From Phorcus lineatus (lineage: Eukaryota > Mollusca > Gastropoda > Trochida > Trochidae), in the NCBI GenBank assembly GCA_921293015.1, contig OV121087.1, positions 36,873,235-36,937,234 of the forward strand: DNA of 64,000 nt, read 5' to 3'. Positions 25,253 to 38,033 of the stretch are shown in pieces. The stretch's first letter is position 1, and each line of letters opens with the position of its first letter. A program made the translations under genes and the position numbers. Under the pieces are notes generated by a model that worked only from the letters and a program-made list of their open reading frames with translations, had not been told where the DNA came from and did no database searches.

Positions 25253-25545
25253 CGTTCACAGGCCGTTGTTCCAACCATAACTGGTTTATCGGAAACAGTT
25301 CATCGGAGCTCCTAACACACACTGTCAATTACACAGTATACACAAAACGGTACTGTGGTGTTTGGAGCTTTGGCGACTATCGCACATAAGCAGCTGTAAA
25401 ACCAATTAAGCGACACTACACAGTCGAATTGCCTTCTGGTTGACCTAGCATCATCCGCGACCGTAAAGGTAATTGCACTAATTTCAGGTACGTGAAGAAA
25501 TTGATACAGCCATTTTCTATACATGCTGTGTATATTTGTAAACGG
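25253..25545 (+). promoter_or_regulatory. Block shared with upstream of calponin B; candidate promoter/first exon of paralogue A
   Basis: It aligns by eye with 38500-38800. Shared phrases include GCTTTGGCGACT, GTAAAACCAAT, GCGACACT.CACAGTC, GGTTGACCTAGC and AATTTCAGGTACGTG. The last has a usable splice donor (GTACGT after 25487 here, after 38741 in the other copy). The first coding exon of each paralogue begins at a splice acceptor just before its ATG, so a non-coding first exon must exist upstream. This pair is the best candidate. A dispersed repeat is the alternative. Confidence 0.4.
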
Positions 25546-27127
25546 ATTTATTTTGTTTGGGCTTTTTGGGGTTGAAGAATCGATGAAGAAAAAATAAAAA
25601 TACAGGATAACAAGTTGTAACCAAAATAAACAGAAACATGTGCATAGTATATAGAAGACAGTGACAGGATGTACTTTAAGTAGAAAATTTGTGTTTTTCT
25701 AAATTAGAGAAAATTATTTAGATTTTAATCTTAAGAGCTAAATCTTTTTTCATTTGCAAACTTTTGTGTGATAATGAAAATGTGATTTATTCATAAATGC
25801 AATTCATTAATCTGAAGTTGAAGAATAGATTCCTCATTTCTTCACGATAATTTATAGATATGATATCCTCACTGCGTTAAGTTTATTTTCTTTACCAGAT
25901 GAACAAGGTCATATCGGTAAATGGAATTAAGACGATTATTGGCAGGGAAATGACAGCGCCAATAGTAACAATATCGTAGTTGATTTTACAAGAGTAACAC
26001 ATTACAACATATTTCCATATATCAATGATATTCAAATATTTATAAAGTTGCATAAGTTGCCACCATATTTCATTTAATTTAATCACACTTCCACCCCAAA
26101 AAAAATTAAAGAGAAAATAATTCAAGCGTTTTAAAAAGATCTTAGATGGTTTGTGAAGTGTCATAGAAAGATATGTTTCTATGTTGAGCATAGTTCTAAT
26201 TGCAGGAGCTTATTCATGTAGTACAATACATGCAACAAAAGGCATTGAGTCATAACACACAATGGTGACAATGTCGAAATTGTTCCTAACTTTCAAGCCT
26301 TACAGTGATTGTTATGTCCTCAAGGTTTGTCACTGATTGAACTACAACGTTTCATTAAAAAAATGTTAAATTTCCAAACAATTTCCAAAAGTTGAATATG
26401 CGTCGATCTACGTTTTATATTGGGACTGAAGCAGATGTCATCAAAAGATTAACTTTCACTTTAGACAGTGCGTTTTTGGAATTTGTTGAGGCATAAGTAG
26501 AAGTTGTTTAGTACTGAAGAAACGTATTTCATAACTTTAAAGACATTAGTGTCTTAAAAACTTTGAAAAACCCAACTGGAAAAGGGACAATTTAACCCCT
26601 ATGATGTTCGGTTTGTTGAAGCGGTTTTATCATCGCCATGTTTGGATGTTCAAGTGTTATAAAGAATAGTGTAGGAAAAAGAAGAATTATACAAGAAGTA
26701 CTCTATTTCCGGTCTTTATCGTCTTTCATTGTTTTGATCTGATCTTTTCAAAATAGTGTAAACCGTCTTTTGATCGTCACTTTATTTGACCTAGTGAAAT
26801 CTCGAACGAAATATTGGATGATTGGATATATAACCAGTTTCAAACATAAGAGTTTGGCAATTCAACTTACAATGGTTTCATTTACCCAGAAACGCTATGA
26901 AAGGCGGAGAGCTATGTACCCTTTTTAAACTATAAAAAGTGACTTTTTAAAATGGCAGCAGCCCTTTTTTTAAAGATTGAATTATTTTATCATTTTGTCA
27001 CAAAATATTAATGCTCAACCCGATCATCCCAAGTCATAGAGGAAATAATCAAGCATCAAGCAAAATATACTGTCGGACATTATGATTTTTGTGTGAACCC
27101 TGAAATAACGTGTTACTGCACCTTTAA

Positions 27128-27192
27128 TTGAGGTGAGGTGAGTTGTTGTTTAACGCCGCTTTCAAGATTATTTCATTTATATCGCGGCCCTT
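27128..27192 (+). repeat. Degraded mollusc-type SINE fragment
   Basis: GAGGTGAGGTGAGTTG followed by ACGCCGCTTTCAAGATTATT and ATATCGCGGC resembles the (TGAG)n...TTTTACGCCGC...AATATCACGGC repeat common in gastropods. It is incomplete. It is the main repeat-based hint of a gastropod source. Confidence 0.5.
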
Positions 27193-28042
27193 TAATTGAA
27201 TAATAAGAACTCGTGGCAGGAACAACAGCTTCAAAGAATGAGTTACAAATGTATGCCCCTGCAGTAATGACATTTTAGAGTTGGCACCTTATTATCATGT
27301 ACAGCTGATTGCCAAAATTTTGTTCACATACTTGTATAAATATCATGTAATTTGAGGTGCCTTTGGGGTATCGTAGCGTTGCGAAAAAGAAACATATAAT
27401 ATTGAATTTTCAATGCACATATGCAGATCAATTCTTCTTTAAGGCAAATGTTTATCATACCCCACAATTACCCATAACAGTTTTTGCAGGTCATTGAAGT
27501 GACCAGGGGTCAAAATTCCGAAAACACTCCTTTTTATTTTTATCCATACAATCCATTATAAGTTATCCTCTTCTTTAAAAAAATGCGTCACGTTTGTACC
27601 TTAGCACAAAGTCAATGTGATTATGTTGGTTTTAATTTCAGACAGTCGATATGGAACATTTTATTTGACATTTAACGAAATCGAAATTTCGAGAATGTGA
27701 CCCTTTCTGTCTTTATCAATTTGCCAAAATTCGAATTTTTGCACCAGAGACCAGACGATCCCTAAAAGAGTTCAAGAATGCCTATTTCACACATAGACAG
27801 TGGGTGATCCATTGTCAGTTTTGTTGAAGTTATTCTATTGACGTTGAAAGGAAACCCAAATTGCATGATATTTGCACTATGATTCAGTGGCAAGTGAACA
27901 AACTTTCGGTATGAATCTGTATACGAATCAGTAAATGTAAGACATGTTGATTCAAATCCGATAACTATCAAATTTTGTCTGAAATGGTTCGTATTACCAT
28001 GTTCAGGATCTTTTCCTTACAGTGAAATACGAAAAATTGAAG

Positions 28043-29077
28043 ATGGCCGATAGACCAATGGGATATGGAATGACCCCTGTGCTGGCAGGAAAGGTAAGTC
28101 ACATGACATTTTTACTAGAAAATATATTTCGTGTCATTCATAAAAACAATAGCGGTAATGACTTATGGTGTACATTCTGTAGAAAGTATCTTGCTTAAGG
28201 GGACATCAGAAATCTCTCAGCTCGTGTGGCGGCAGGGAAGTACCCTCGGAACCCTCATTTTGTCACAGCAATGAGCGATCACCTATGCATCCAGCGAGAC
28301 GCGTCCAATATTGCTGAACATCAATGTATCGATCAACTGATCCATGCGAAATCCATAATATACGCTTTTTATAACTAGAGTAGATGGAATAATAAATGGC
28401 TTTTTCCTTACTTTGAACAAATGCATGTTTGTGGAAAACGGATATAGGATAAGTTGATAACTGCTTTTATCCGTATTGACTCTGGAAATGTTGTTATTGT
28501 TGTTGAATTGTTACAAAATCTAAAGTTGTAGTCAAGTACCATTAGCATACTATATAAGTATTTGTTCCTTTACTTTCGAAACCCTGTCCAAGTATTTTAC
28601 AAGCATCGTATCGTATGTTTTAGGTGACATTTTATCAAATTTGCCCCTTTAAGGTATAGTTTATTTGTTTTAGGGTAAAACATTTTGTTACTCAACATGA
28701 TTATCCGTAGTCGAAAAAAAAGGTGTCCGACATAAAGCGAAAATTTTGTACCATTTTAGCGCGAATAACTTGAGAAAGTAAAATGGAATGGGATAGCTTA
28801 GCCTATCGGTGTTTAATGATGATTAACGATTGTTTATCAGCTGTTACCCCGTTCGAAAGATCCCTAAAGTTTCATTCCACAAGAAAAGGTACTAAAGTGC
28901 CCCGTTTTAAAAAGCTGTTTACTTTGTTATAAAAAAATCTTTTTGTTATAGAGAGATGACAGATATGACGAAAATCTTGCGGCTGAAGCAATGCAGTGGA
29001 TACATGCAATAACTGGAGAGGAAATACCTGGGGTGGTTATCAGTATTGTCATCGTCGACCACGACCACCACTGCATT

Positions 29078-29123
<46 letters not shown>

Positions 29124-32100
29124 GCATCATCATCGTTAACATTAATATTTTTAAAATTATTATTATCATTGTTGTTGTTGTTTGTTTTGTTTTTTACAAA
29201 CATTCCCTGCTAATGGTTAATTATAATCTCTTATCCTTTGAAACTTTGTCTAGGACGTTGAGACCACGTTAAAGAGCCACTCCGTGGGTTGTTGGAGTCA
29301 TAAATGCCAAACTTAATCAATGGTGTCATTTGATCGCGAAGTATCGACTGTTACCAAAAAGACACATTTTAAAGCTTATTGGATTTTTATAGTTACAATA
29401 TGAAGGAAGAACGTACCAATAATGATCGAAAACCGGACAGTGGCGCGCGTCAAATTGTCAAACGTAATTTTGGAGACTTATCTAAAGCAGCCAGGAGGGC
29501 AGTTGGGAATTGATAGTGTTTTTTAGGTTACATAACTAGTATCCATATATATTGGACGTGATATCTACACCTCTGTGCATTTATAAGGCTGTTTTAAGAT
29601 TTTCATGGAAATCGAGTATGTGTCATATATATGTCTTTTGGGCATAAAAAGTTAAGATGTTTTGATTTTATATCGCCACATATGACATTTGGGTTCGTAT
29701 CAAGGGTAAATAATATGTTTTGAAAATCACGGAGTGGCTCTTTAAGCTAAGTCTCATTTTTGTGGAATATTTAACATTCATGTAAATATAACAAAAGATG
29801 TATGTGACGAGTTTTACTATTTTAAAAACGAATCTTCTATGCTAGTTATTTATATATTTTTTTAAATCATTTCCACTGTTATCTAATGCGTTGTTGAAGA
29901 TTCAAGTAAACTTGATGTATACATAATGGATATATGTACTTCTTTCAAGATTTCCTTGACTGTGTTGCACATTTCCGCTCGAATATTATTTCTTTACTGT
30001 TTCAATATTGTATCTACAATATTAGCGCATTCTTCAGAAGTCAATTAAATTTTATTTTGATAATATATTTGTTCATTTTAGACATCATCACAAGATGATG
30101 TCCACGGTTTCCTAAAAAATGGACAGGTTTTATGCAAGTGAGTATTTCAATATATTTACCCCCTTAAGCCACAACATATAATTGACGGGGGGTTCGGCAA
30201 GGAGGTGGCAATGAAGTATATGACGAGTAGTAGTTTTCAATGAACAACCAAACAACACCCTTTTATATTTGCCTCGACAAAAAACACTGGTAAAACCTAT
30301 AAGAAAGATAATGATAATAACAATCTACTTACATAGCAACTATTTTCTAAACGATGTAACATCGCTGGAGCTTCCAGAATCGCGACTTTATAGTTTATAT
30401 TGTCACTTTACTGAACCGACTGGCGTAAAAATTATACTATTCAGCACCAGTGGGTCTCAAATATGGTATAATCTTTTAAGTTCATATGTGACTACTTAAA
30501 TCCTCGAAGGCACATTTTCGGAGTGTATACATGTCTAAATAATGTCGTTCCCAAGATAAGCACTATTCCATCATGTCGTAATCGTGTTGCCTTTGTTTGA
30601 TCATCGGTACCATCGGAGAGTTTTTCACGATATACATTTAAAGATGGGATTTTTGGAACCGATGTGCAAACGAAAGCCATTCGCCGATTTTACATCACAT
30701 ATGACCTCCTGATAGTTCCTTGAAGATGGAGCCAAAAATTCCAAACGAATTGGCATGACAACTAATTTGCTCGGCCTCCAGGTGTTGCTGTTCATGCTTG
30801 AAAACATTTTGCGGAGGCCAAACGATGTCTTGAAATATCTAAACGAACAGCCTAGTTGCTGATAAATTGGAACACATGAACACACTTTCAGCAGGATATA
30901 AACGATAGTTGTAAAATGTTTCGTCAAATTATCAACAGAAAAAGAAACTATTTCTCATTGTCATGCTTTTCAATTTCGATTTCAGGTTGATGAACGCCCT
31001 GCACCCAGGATCAATCAAGACTATTAACACGAGTTCAATGGCTTTCAAAATGATGGAGAATATCAGTCATTTCCTAACGGCTGCCGAAGCTTATGGGGTT
31101 TACAAGTCCGACTTGTTTCAGACGGTCGATCTTTACGAGAAGCAGAACATGTCTCAAGTAATCAACGGAATTCATGCCTTGGGCAGACGTGTAAGTGAAG
31201 ATTAATACGATTTTGCTTTAATAGATGTCTAATATTCTCCGCCGCTTCTATTCTTCATCAAATAAGAATTTTTGACTAGCCTTCATAAGAGTTTCTGTTT
31301 CTATTGAGTCACCATCTTCTACTGGAGACACATACTTGAAACTGAGATCCTTCTGGGGATTCGAGTTTTTGAGACTCACATTCTACATGGGTGCGACAGG
31401 CGAGTTCTTGAGACTCGGATTCTAAATGGGAAAAGCGAGTTTTTGAGACTCAGATTCTACACGGGTGGGACAGTCGGGTTCTTGAGATTCAGATACTAAT
31501 AGGGAAAGGCGAGTTCTTGACATTCAGATTCAACATGGGTGGGACAGGCGAGTTCTTGAGAAACGGATTCCAGTTTGAACTCGCGAGTTCTTGAGACTCA
31601 GATTCTACTTGGGACTGGCGTGTTCTTGAAACTCGGATTCTTCTAGGGACGCGAGTTATTGAGACTCAGATTTTACTTGGGACTGGCGCCTTAAAGCTTC
31701 TTGAAACTTAGCTCCCATGTATATCTAGCTCATTCTGACACTAGCTCCTATTTAGATAGGAGTTAATTGAGGAGACTGATCTTCCTTTGCAAACCAAGCC
31801 TCTTTACGAAACCATGCTACTTCTTGAAATCAAGCTTCTATTGCATACTGGCTTCTACAGGATACCTTTTTTCTACTGGAGTTATCGTTTCTACTTAAGA
31901 TCAAGTCGCTGACTGAGAGCCAGCTTCTACGGAAATTCAAGATTTTCAAGAGACCATGCTTCTCCTTGAAATCGGTTCTATGGAGACTTTTAGTCAGTTT
32001 CTATCATACACCAAGTGTTTTTGAACTGTCGAAGATTTGCAACGTCTAAAGGAGATTGCTGTTTTTAATTTCTTAGTCTAGTAGCTGGCGGAGACAGGGA

Positions 32101-32538
32101 CGTTTGTTGTGTCGTCGTCCTTTCGAGCCTGGAGATATTTGACACATATCTTATGGAGTTTTGGAGTTTTGTAGAACCGGCATTGGAGACAAGCTCTTTG
32201 AAGGCTTAGTGACTGCTTTTGAAGTCTCTCATAAAGCATACGTTGTTTGGTGTCTTTTTAACTTATCAGATATTTTCTATAACCGAAACATCGTGATCTG
32301 TTACTTTAAACTGATGTAGGGTAAGTAACCTAATGATACTATCCTAGTGACTTGTTGTTTAAAGGCACAAATGAATGATTTAATCTTTTTAAACTTATCT
32401 GTTTGCTTTTTTAAATTGATACATATTGATCTGTCACTTTGGGCTGATGTAGATTAATTACCCTATTTATGTCCTTATGGCTATTTACAGGCACAACGGA
32501 ATGGTTTTAATGGTCCAACGTTTGGCTTGGAAGCCTAA
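28043..32538 (+). CDS. Calponin/transgelin-family paralogue A, truncated after the CH domain
   Basis: This is a muscle/actin-binding protein of the transgelin-Mp20-myophilin group. Coding exons are 28043-28093, 28952-29032, 30082-30137, 30986-31190 and 32491-32538, giving 146 residues. The start MADRPMGYGM matches the family's N-terminus. The CH domain (about residues 18-130) is intact, with AAEAMQWI, NGQVLCKLMN, INTSSMAFKMMENI and LFQTVDLYEKQNM. The last exon breaks: TAA (32536-32538) stands where paralogue B has CAG, and beyond it a 23-nt net deletion shifts frame. The calponin repeat still detectable (IGLQADSN, out of frame) is therefore lost. All splice sites are canonical. It may be a young pseudogene or a CH-only product. 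Intron phases equal those of B and C. Confidence 0.85.
29075..29136. repeat. (ATC)n microsatellite just after exon 2 of paralogue A
   Basis: About 17 near-perfect ATC units start some 43 bp after the exon 2 donor. Paralogue B has an (ATC/ATT)n run in the same position after its exon 2. Open frames across it (poly-Asp, poly-Ile, poly-Met) are artefacts. Confidence 0.85.
29269..29745. mobile_element. TTAA-flanked MITE, AGAGCCACTCCGTG family, copy 2
   Basis: TTAA lies at 29269-29272 and 29742-29745, with perfect 14-bp terminal inverted repeats AGAGCCACTCCGTG / CACGGAGTGGCTCT. It sits in intron 2 of calponin paralogue A. It is about 50 bp longer than copy 1, with ATCGAAAACCGGACAGTGGC present. 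It has no coding capacity. Confidence 0.85.
31330..31700. repeat. Degenerate minisatellite in intron 4 of paralogue A
   Basis: About nine or ten diverged units near 37-40 bp are based on GAGTTCTTGAGACTCAGATT, then CTAC.TGGG. Weaker echoes (CTTGAAA, TTCTACTGG) continue to about 32230. Paralogue B's intron 4 has a comparable TTGAGACC-based degenerate repeat. Confidence 0.75.
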
Positions 32539-32632
32539 GCCAATAAAAGAGAAAAAAGAGGGCGTCATTGGTCTGCAAGCAGATAGCAATAATTGGGGGC
32601 TCTTCATGGGCAAGATCAGGATCGTTTCGTCC
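32539..32632 (+). pseudogene. Decayed calponin-repeat tail of paralogue A
   Basis: It aligns with codons 77 bp into paralogue B's last exon: GCCAATAAAAG, ATTGGTCTGCAAGC and ATGGGCAAGA are shared. Relative to B it has a 23-nt net deletion (frameshift) and later a 12-nt deletion, and the terminal codons are unrecognisable. This is coding sequence released from selection after the TAA at 32536. Confidence 0.8.
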
Positions 32633-33697
32633 CTACATTTCTGCTTTAAGATACAATATATGTGTCATTTTTTTATCTAAACCAAGCTACGTTTGAATCT
32701 CGTTGTCAATGGAAACCATTAATAAAAAGTGTCGATCGACTTAAGCTAAAGAGTCCTAATAAATGATACAAAGATTCTTTTTGAAAATCAAGGTTAAAAA
32801 CTAAGTTTCAGTTAGCAAGATATTGTTGTTAATCTTACTCGGACCAAGTGGGTTGTCAGTCAGTATATAACTACCAAAGTTTCTGAGTTGGAACGGGAAT
32901 TGAAACTATTGTAGAAACTATTGCTTTTATGGGGAATTCTTTAAGCATGATACCATTGACAATTCAAAACCGTCAATGTTGCCTTTTAACGTTAGGTACG
33001 ATTAAATGTTCCGTAACATAATCTGTCTTCATGTTACACATTCAACTGTAACAGATTTTGCAGCTCGTTGAAATGACCAGGGGAGACAATTTTAAAACTT
33101 CTATCTTTATTTTTATTTATAAAACCTGATGGCCAACAGAGTTAAACTGTATTCAAGACATCGATAAGGAAAATTGTATTTCAAATTTTAGGAAAACAGA
33201 ACTTTGACAACCTGACTCAATCTGATTATCAATTCCTATTCCTTTACATACTTCTACATACCGAATACACTTAAATACTAACTTGAATATATTGTTTCCA
33301 AAACATTGTTATATATTCATTGAAAGTTTAGAAATTGAATTGAAAAGCGTTGGTATATTGGGATGTAAATGATAAAACTGATGTGCTTAATATATGTTTC
33401 ATGGGCAATGTCATTTTTTATGATGATACGCATACACATATTCAAAGCATGCGACATCGGATGGCCATATCAATAGAACGAAATTTAAGGACCTTCTAAA
33501 ACATAGCAAAATTCCCAACTGATGGGTGGATTCATATCATATGTAATCATATATGTAAGAAACCATATTGGAGTTACAATGTTCTAACAGAAAACGTCCA
33601 GTTGGTGTTTCCAATTTCATCAAAATTTTCAAAACAGCTGCATTTGATAGATAGATATTCTTTATTTCCTTCAGTGAATGAAAATACGATTTTGATT

Positions 33698-34030
33698 TGA
33701 TATATCAACATGAGATGCAGATAGTTACAAAAGATTTTCATGATGACATAGTGTGCTGCCTTCTCTCCTGCAAGGCACCAGTACCAACAACCCCAGATTC
33801 TGAGGACAGATTTGCTGAAGCAGCCATAAAAGGACTCTTCGAAATCAATAGACACGTTGATTCTTTGGACAGAGTCTATAAGCAATATTAACTTGTACTT
33901 GTAATGCATGCATTTCATTAATACCTGCAAACGCGCCATGTTTTGATCGCATTTCCTTGTAACTCTCCTCTGGAGGAATAAAGAATATATATATCAACAT
34001 GAGATGCAGATAGTTACAAAAGATTTTCAA
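33698..34030. repeat. 41-bp direct repeat flanking ~250 bp with coding-like sequence
   Basis: The sequence starting TATATCAACATGAGATGCAG and running through AGTTACAAAAGATTTTCA occurs at about 33698-33738 and again at about 33989-34029. Between the copies a plus-strand frame (ending TAA at 33889-33891) reads like a protein C-terminus, with DRFAEAAIKGLFEINRH near its end. It is followed by GGAATAAAG close to the second repeat. It may be a retroposed gene fragment or a tandem duplication with a deletion. I do not recognise the protein. Confidence 0.5.
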
Positions 34031-34788
34031 AAAGGTTTTTTCCAGTGGTTAGCAGTAGCACATGCATAAGTCATACAGATAAACACGTCTTATGGTCAAG
34101 GGATAAACAAAGGTATGTTGGCAATCCACCAAATAAGATAAAGTCATTTCTTCAGCATTGTTCCAAAGGCTCTTATATATCTAAGTCTCTGTAATAAATT
34201 TGACACAATTTGTAAGGATCAAAAGAAGTACTTTTTATTTCAAGATTGAGACAAATATTTAATTTTAAAGAGGTAAAACGATTTTAACTTTAAACAATTT
34301 GAACAATTCCTTGTAACTGAATACATGTCAAACTTAAATAGAAAGTAATTTATCAGTAGTTTATTGTTGTTATTACTATTATCAACATCATGATTATTAT
34401 CAGAAGTAGTTTAGTATCGTTGTTTATTATTAGCATTATTGTAGTTATTATTTCTATTATTAGTAGTATCATCATCATCATAATCTGCATCATCATCATT
34501 TTCAATCTCTCGCTCAATATGATATTTTATGAATGCTTCAATTGTGGACAGGATGAGCGTTTGAAAGGTTCAGTTCAAATCCTTTGCATATATCAACGAC
34601 ACGTGACGGGTCGTGTTGTCTTGCCTAACATCTACCGTTGTTATAGGGAATAGATTTGTATTAGCTGCATTGTATGTTAGAACAATAAGAGAGGTTGATT
34701 ATAGATAAATTAATATTTATAATAGATATAATGAATAATAACAAAATATTTTTTAGGATTTGTGGAGTAATCACGCAGTTTGTATGTT

Positions 34789-34886
34789 ATGTTAGCTAGC
34801 ACAGAGGTTCGATTCGCTGATTTTTTTAAATTCTTTTTTTGATTAGGTCAAATCAGTGTTTCGAACCTCTTTGGTAGCGTAGCTAT
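34789..34886. repeat. ~98-bp imperfect inverted repeat
   Basis: The left arm TTAGCTAGCACAGAGGTTCG (continuing ATTCGCTGATTT) pairs with the right arm AAATCAGTGTTTCGAACCTC (continuing TTTGGTAGCGTAGCTA). The loop is T-rich. GGTTCGA and TCGAACC echo a Pol III B box on both arms, perhaps by chance. Confidence 0.6.
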
Positions 34887-35406
34887 AAAGGGCCGTGACA
34901 GAACAAAACTAAACATAACTTCCTTCAAAACTTACAGTGCAATAATACACGCACTAAGTAAGCAAGCAATGAGTTATTTACGATGCATATACTTTTTTCA
35001 CTATTTTAGCTAAAAATAATAAAATATTTTAGAAGAATGCAATAGTTTAACTACTCACAAATTTGATCCAATACACTGTTCATTAATGAACAATTATATT
35101 CAATTATTTAGTTTCATTATCAGAAATACCATGTTCATTACAATAGAACAGCCACAAAATAAATTTAGGTGTCATATTTAGATGGTATTCATAGACGTGA
35201 TCTCTGAAATGAAAAACATTGAAGATGTTGAAATATGTTTCATGAAAGAGATTATGTTTTCATTTTTATACAATTCAAGTTCAATGCTTTGTCCATTTCT
35301 TTAGAAATTCATCAACAAAACTATAAAATTCTACAAAGAATTTGCACTCGCAATATTAATAAAGTACGATAAAATAAAAACATGTTTAGATCTAGAATGA
35401 AACAGT

Positions 35407-35851
35407 TTAACAAAACTTGGCTATCACTGTATTAATGTTGCTATTTCATCGAGAAGTAGATGTTTCTGAAAACCACCATCTTAATAATTATCAGTTCAGC
35501 ATAAAGGTTTAACAAAAAGGTTTAGGTTGTAATTTATGATCGAAAACCGGACAAGGGATCGCACCAATGACTGAAATGTAATTGATGCAGATAATAAGGC
35601 AAATATTGGTTGGTAGTGTTTAGTAAGTCATTTAACTAATGCCATGTGAAACGGATGTACAATTTCGATTTCTTCGGCTATGTTGCCGTCTTTGTATTAT
35701 GATTAAAACTAAAGAAAACGTCCTATTTGGGCATTTTAGAGATAAAGATATAAGTTGAGGAAGGATTTTTAACTTAACTGAGGACAAAATCTATTTTGGG
35801 TCTTTTCTAATCCACGTGAAAACTTTTGAAACATACTGTGTTTCACTTTAA
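35407..35851. mobile_element. TTAA MITE, 'GGGACACAGTG' family, copy 2 (diverged)
   Basis: Phrases shared with the element at 715-1191 include CATCGAGAAGTAG.TG.TTCTGAAAA, GGTTGGTAGTG.TAAGT and GAAACAT.CTGTGT.TCACTTTAA. The right TTAA is at 35848-35851. The left end is too diverged to place exactly. Confidence 0.6.
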
Positions 35852-37135
35852 TAGAATTCATATTGACCTGTACATGTATAATTCATTTCATCGTTATTGC
35901 CATTGTTAAGAAATGGATTATACTTCAAAGTGTATGCCCGTGGTTTTCGCTGTTTAATACTTGCATGGAAAATGTGACCTCTGAAAATGATGGATGACAG
36001 TTGAAATAAATTCTTTTTATTCCCTACATTGAAATACGTACGATATTTATCAAAAGATTTAATTTCTTACCTTTTTATGTCCGTGGATCCAGGCAGGCAA
36101 CCTCATAAAATGGACAGCTCATTTGTTTCGCAGAAAGATCGTGTTACAAAATATTTTCACCTTTTCAGATGTGTTGTAATTCAAAGTTAATACAAGGCAC
36201 AGCCGTCTCGAGAAACTTACATATCAAACTATTCGAATATTTGATGTACGCTTTATATTACTTACAGCCGAATGTAAATCTCATTGCAATCAAATTAGTG
36301 CTATCGCTGGGAAAATCAGATTAAATATTTATTTATTTGCTTCAGTGAAAACGCCACCTTTGGTCAGCTTTGTTGAATTAACGTTTGTTCAAATATTGTA
36401 CAATTGGTATCGTTTCCGCGTTAGTGCATGGATTGTGCGGTATTAATATAACATAACACAATATACCATAACATAATATAATAATACTACATTGACAACA
36501 TGAGTATCTCCGTTTAAAACTGTGAACTCTATTTCTTTCACATTTATCTTTCTTTCTAAGTTGTATTTCCCTAAACGCAGTAGAAATCAAGATCTCTCTC
36601 GTTCTCTTTCTTTATCATTGTTCAATGTTCGATTAGAAGTCGAAGAGGAAAAACTCAAGCGTCAAGCAAAAACCACAGGCGACCATTTTTGTGTGAATAC
36701 CTTTGAATCATTGAGGCATAGGGGGAAATTGCTTCTTTTCATCAAAATGCTTTGTTTTGCAATTGATAACATTTATTTTCATTATCTTGTGATCACTTTA
36801 TTAATATATATATAACATGCTACTGCCCATTAAAATGAACGTTTGAGTCGATATTGAATGGAGTAGGTATTACAGAAGTCTACCTAAGTAAGACGGAGAA
36901 ACTTTTGTATCAAATATATAATTATGGTCAGATGATAATTATTAGTTGCGTTAGAGATTGTATGAAAGAGTAGTAATAGCTTTTGAATTATCTGATGATA
37001 AACGAGGTATCGATGTGGTGTTCTAAGAGACCAAACTTTTTTCTCAATTTATAACGGAGCTACCTCTGTTGGGAGAGAATGGTTTTATAGATATGTAAGC
37101 TTTCTCAGTTAAACGGTCATATATTGACTGACCCT

Positions 37136-37195
37136 GTCGAGTTGAAAGCAATCAGCAATGGGTCCATTTCTTTTCATGGTTTATGTGAATGCGAT
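37136..37195 (+). mobile_element. Tiny LINE reverse-transcriptase relic
   Basis: GAGTTGAAAGCA and GGTCCATTTCTTTTCATGG.TTATGTGAATG match the longer relic at 39350-39545 (opposite strand) with an internal deletion. The conceptual phrase GPFLFMVYVNAI corresponds to the RT block that follows PQG in LINEs. Confidence 0.5.
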
Positions 37196-38033
37196 AGTAT
37201 AAATATAATAATTTTTAAAACGATTCTTTATTGCGAACCCTATGAAAGGAAGAACAAATGCTGGAAAAATCCATAATGGTTTAAAATTTTCACATACTTA
37301 TATCCTTCTGTCGACTCGCTTGCACGTGGCTCAATTCTCTGCTCGTCTCTTGTTTGACAATAATGTAAAATATCGAGAGAGGTTTTTTTTCTGAAATAGA
37401 TAACTTGTGTCCATTAATTTTCTTGATTGAATAAATTATATTTTAATAAATCACATTCACTTTCTGTCACAACATGTCTGTCTGTCTGTTTAACTCCCCG
37501 TCCCAGTCTTTGTGCTTTTGTATCTTGTCTTTCTCCAATCAAATATATCCAATTGTCAGATTACGTGTCTTGTCAAGAAAGGCCAGATGCGATAACAATC
37601 ACGGCAAAATGTAACATTCCGTGTTTAATGTTCTTTCCTCAGTTTATGGATTAACTTAAAGCAATTTCTTCATAACAACATGCACAGAATATCGTTTGGT
37701 TTGTCAATACGTAATTGTGACTATAACAAAATATTGTACTAAACAATAAAGACTTATTGACTTAAATTTCATGATCTAATCGTGTACCTTTTGAGTATCT
37801 CTGATAAAGGTGAATCCATAAAATGATTAATAAATGATAAAATTTGACGTAACGACGGATATGTGAATTATTAATACGTTAGATTTCAATTGGGGAAAAG
37901 TCCTCGGGGAAAACATTAAATCAAAACTTTAGACTTTGGCTTCATTTTGGTCGGTAAAGGTCGCAACACAACCGTACTATTCATCAAGGAGATTAGCTTA
38001 TAAACCCTTTAGTGACATTTGAGAAGTTGTAGT

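Larger units (their letters stand above)
21797..28042. other. P450-calponin A intergenic region
   Basis: No intact gene is seen. Contents in order are the short P450 3' UTR, a dead LINE 3' end (about 22080-22745), a solo end of the AGAGCCACTCCGTG element (about 23149-23237), a 434-bp element with a 9-bp target repeat (23468-23901), a diverged copy of it (about 24786-25221), a ~300-bp block shared with the region upstream of calponin B (about 25253-25545), and a degraded mollusc SINE (about 27128-27192). The remainder is AT-rich unique-looking DNA. Confidence 0.6.

Noticed and set aside
28927..29272. Poly-Asp, poly-Ile and poly-Met frames near calponin A exon 2
   Set aside because: They cover a microsatellite plus shadow frames of the real 27-codon exon 28952-29032.
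30492..30927. 62- and 100-codon minus-strand frames in calponin A intron 3
   Set aside because: The frames look slightly protein-like but overlap in different frames, contain no identifiable domain and lack splice support. I left the stretch unannotated.
33562..33575. A CArG-like box (muscle SRF site) upstream of calponin B
   Set aside because: CCATATTGG has one base too few between CC and GG, and is over 10 kb from the gene.
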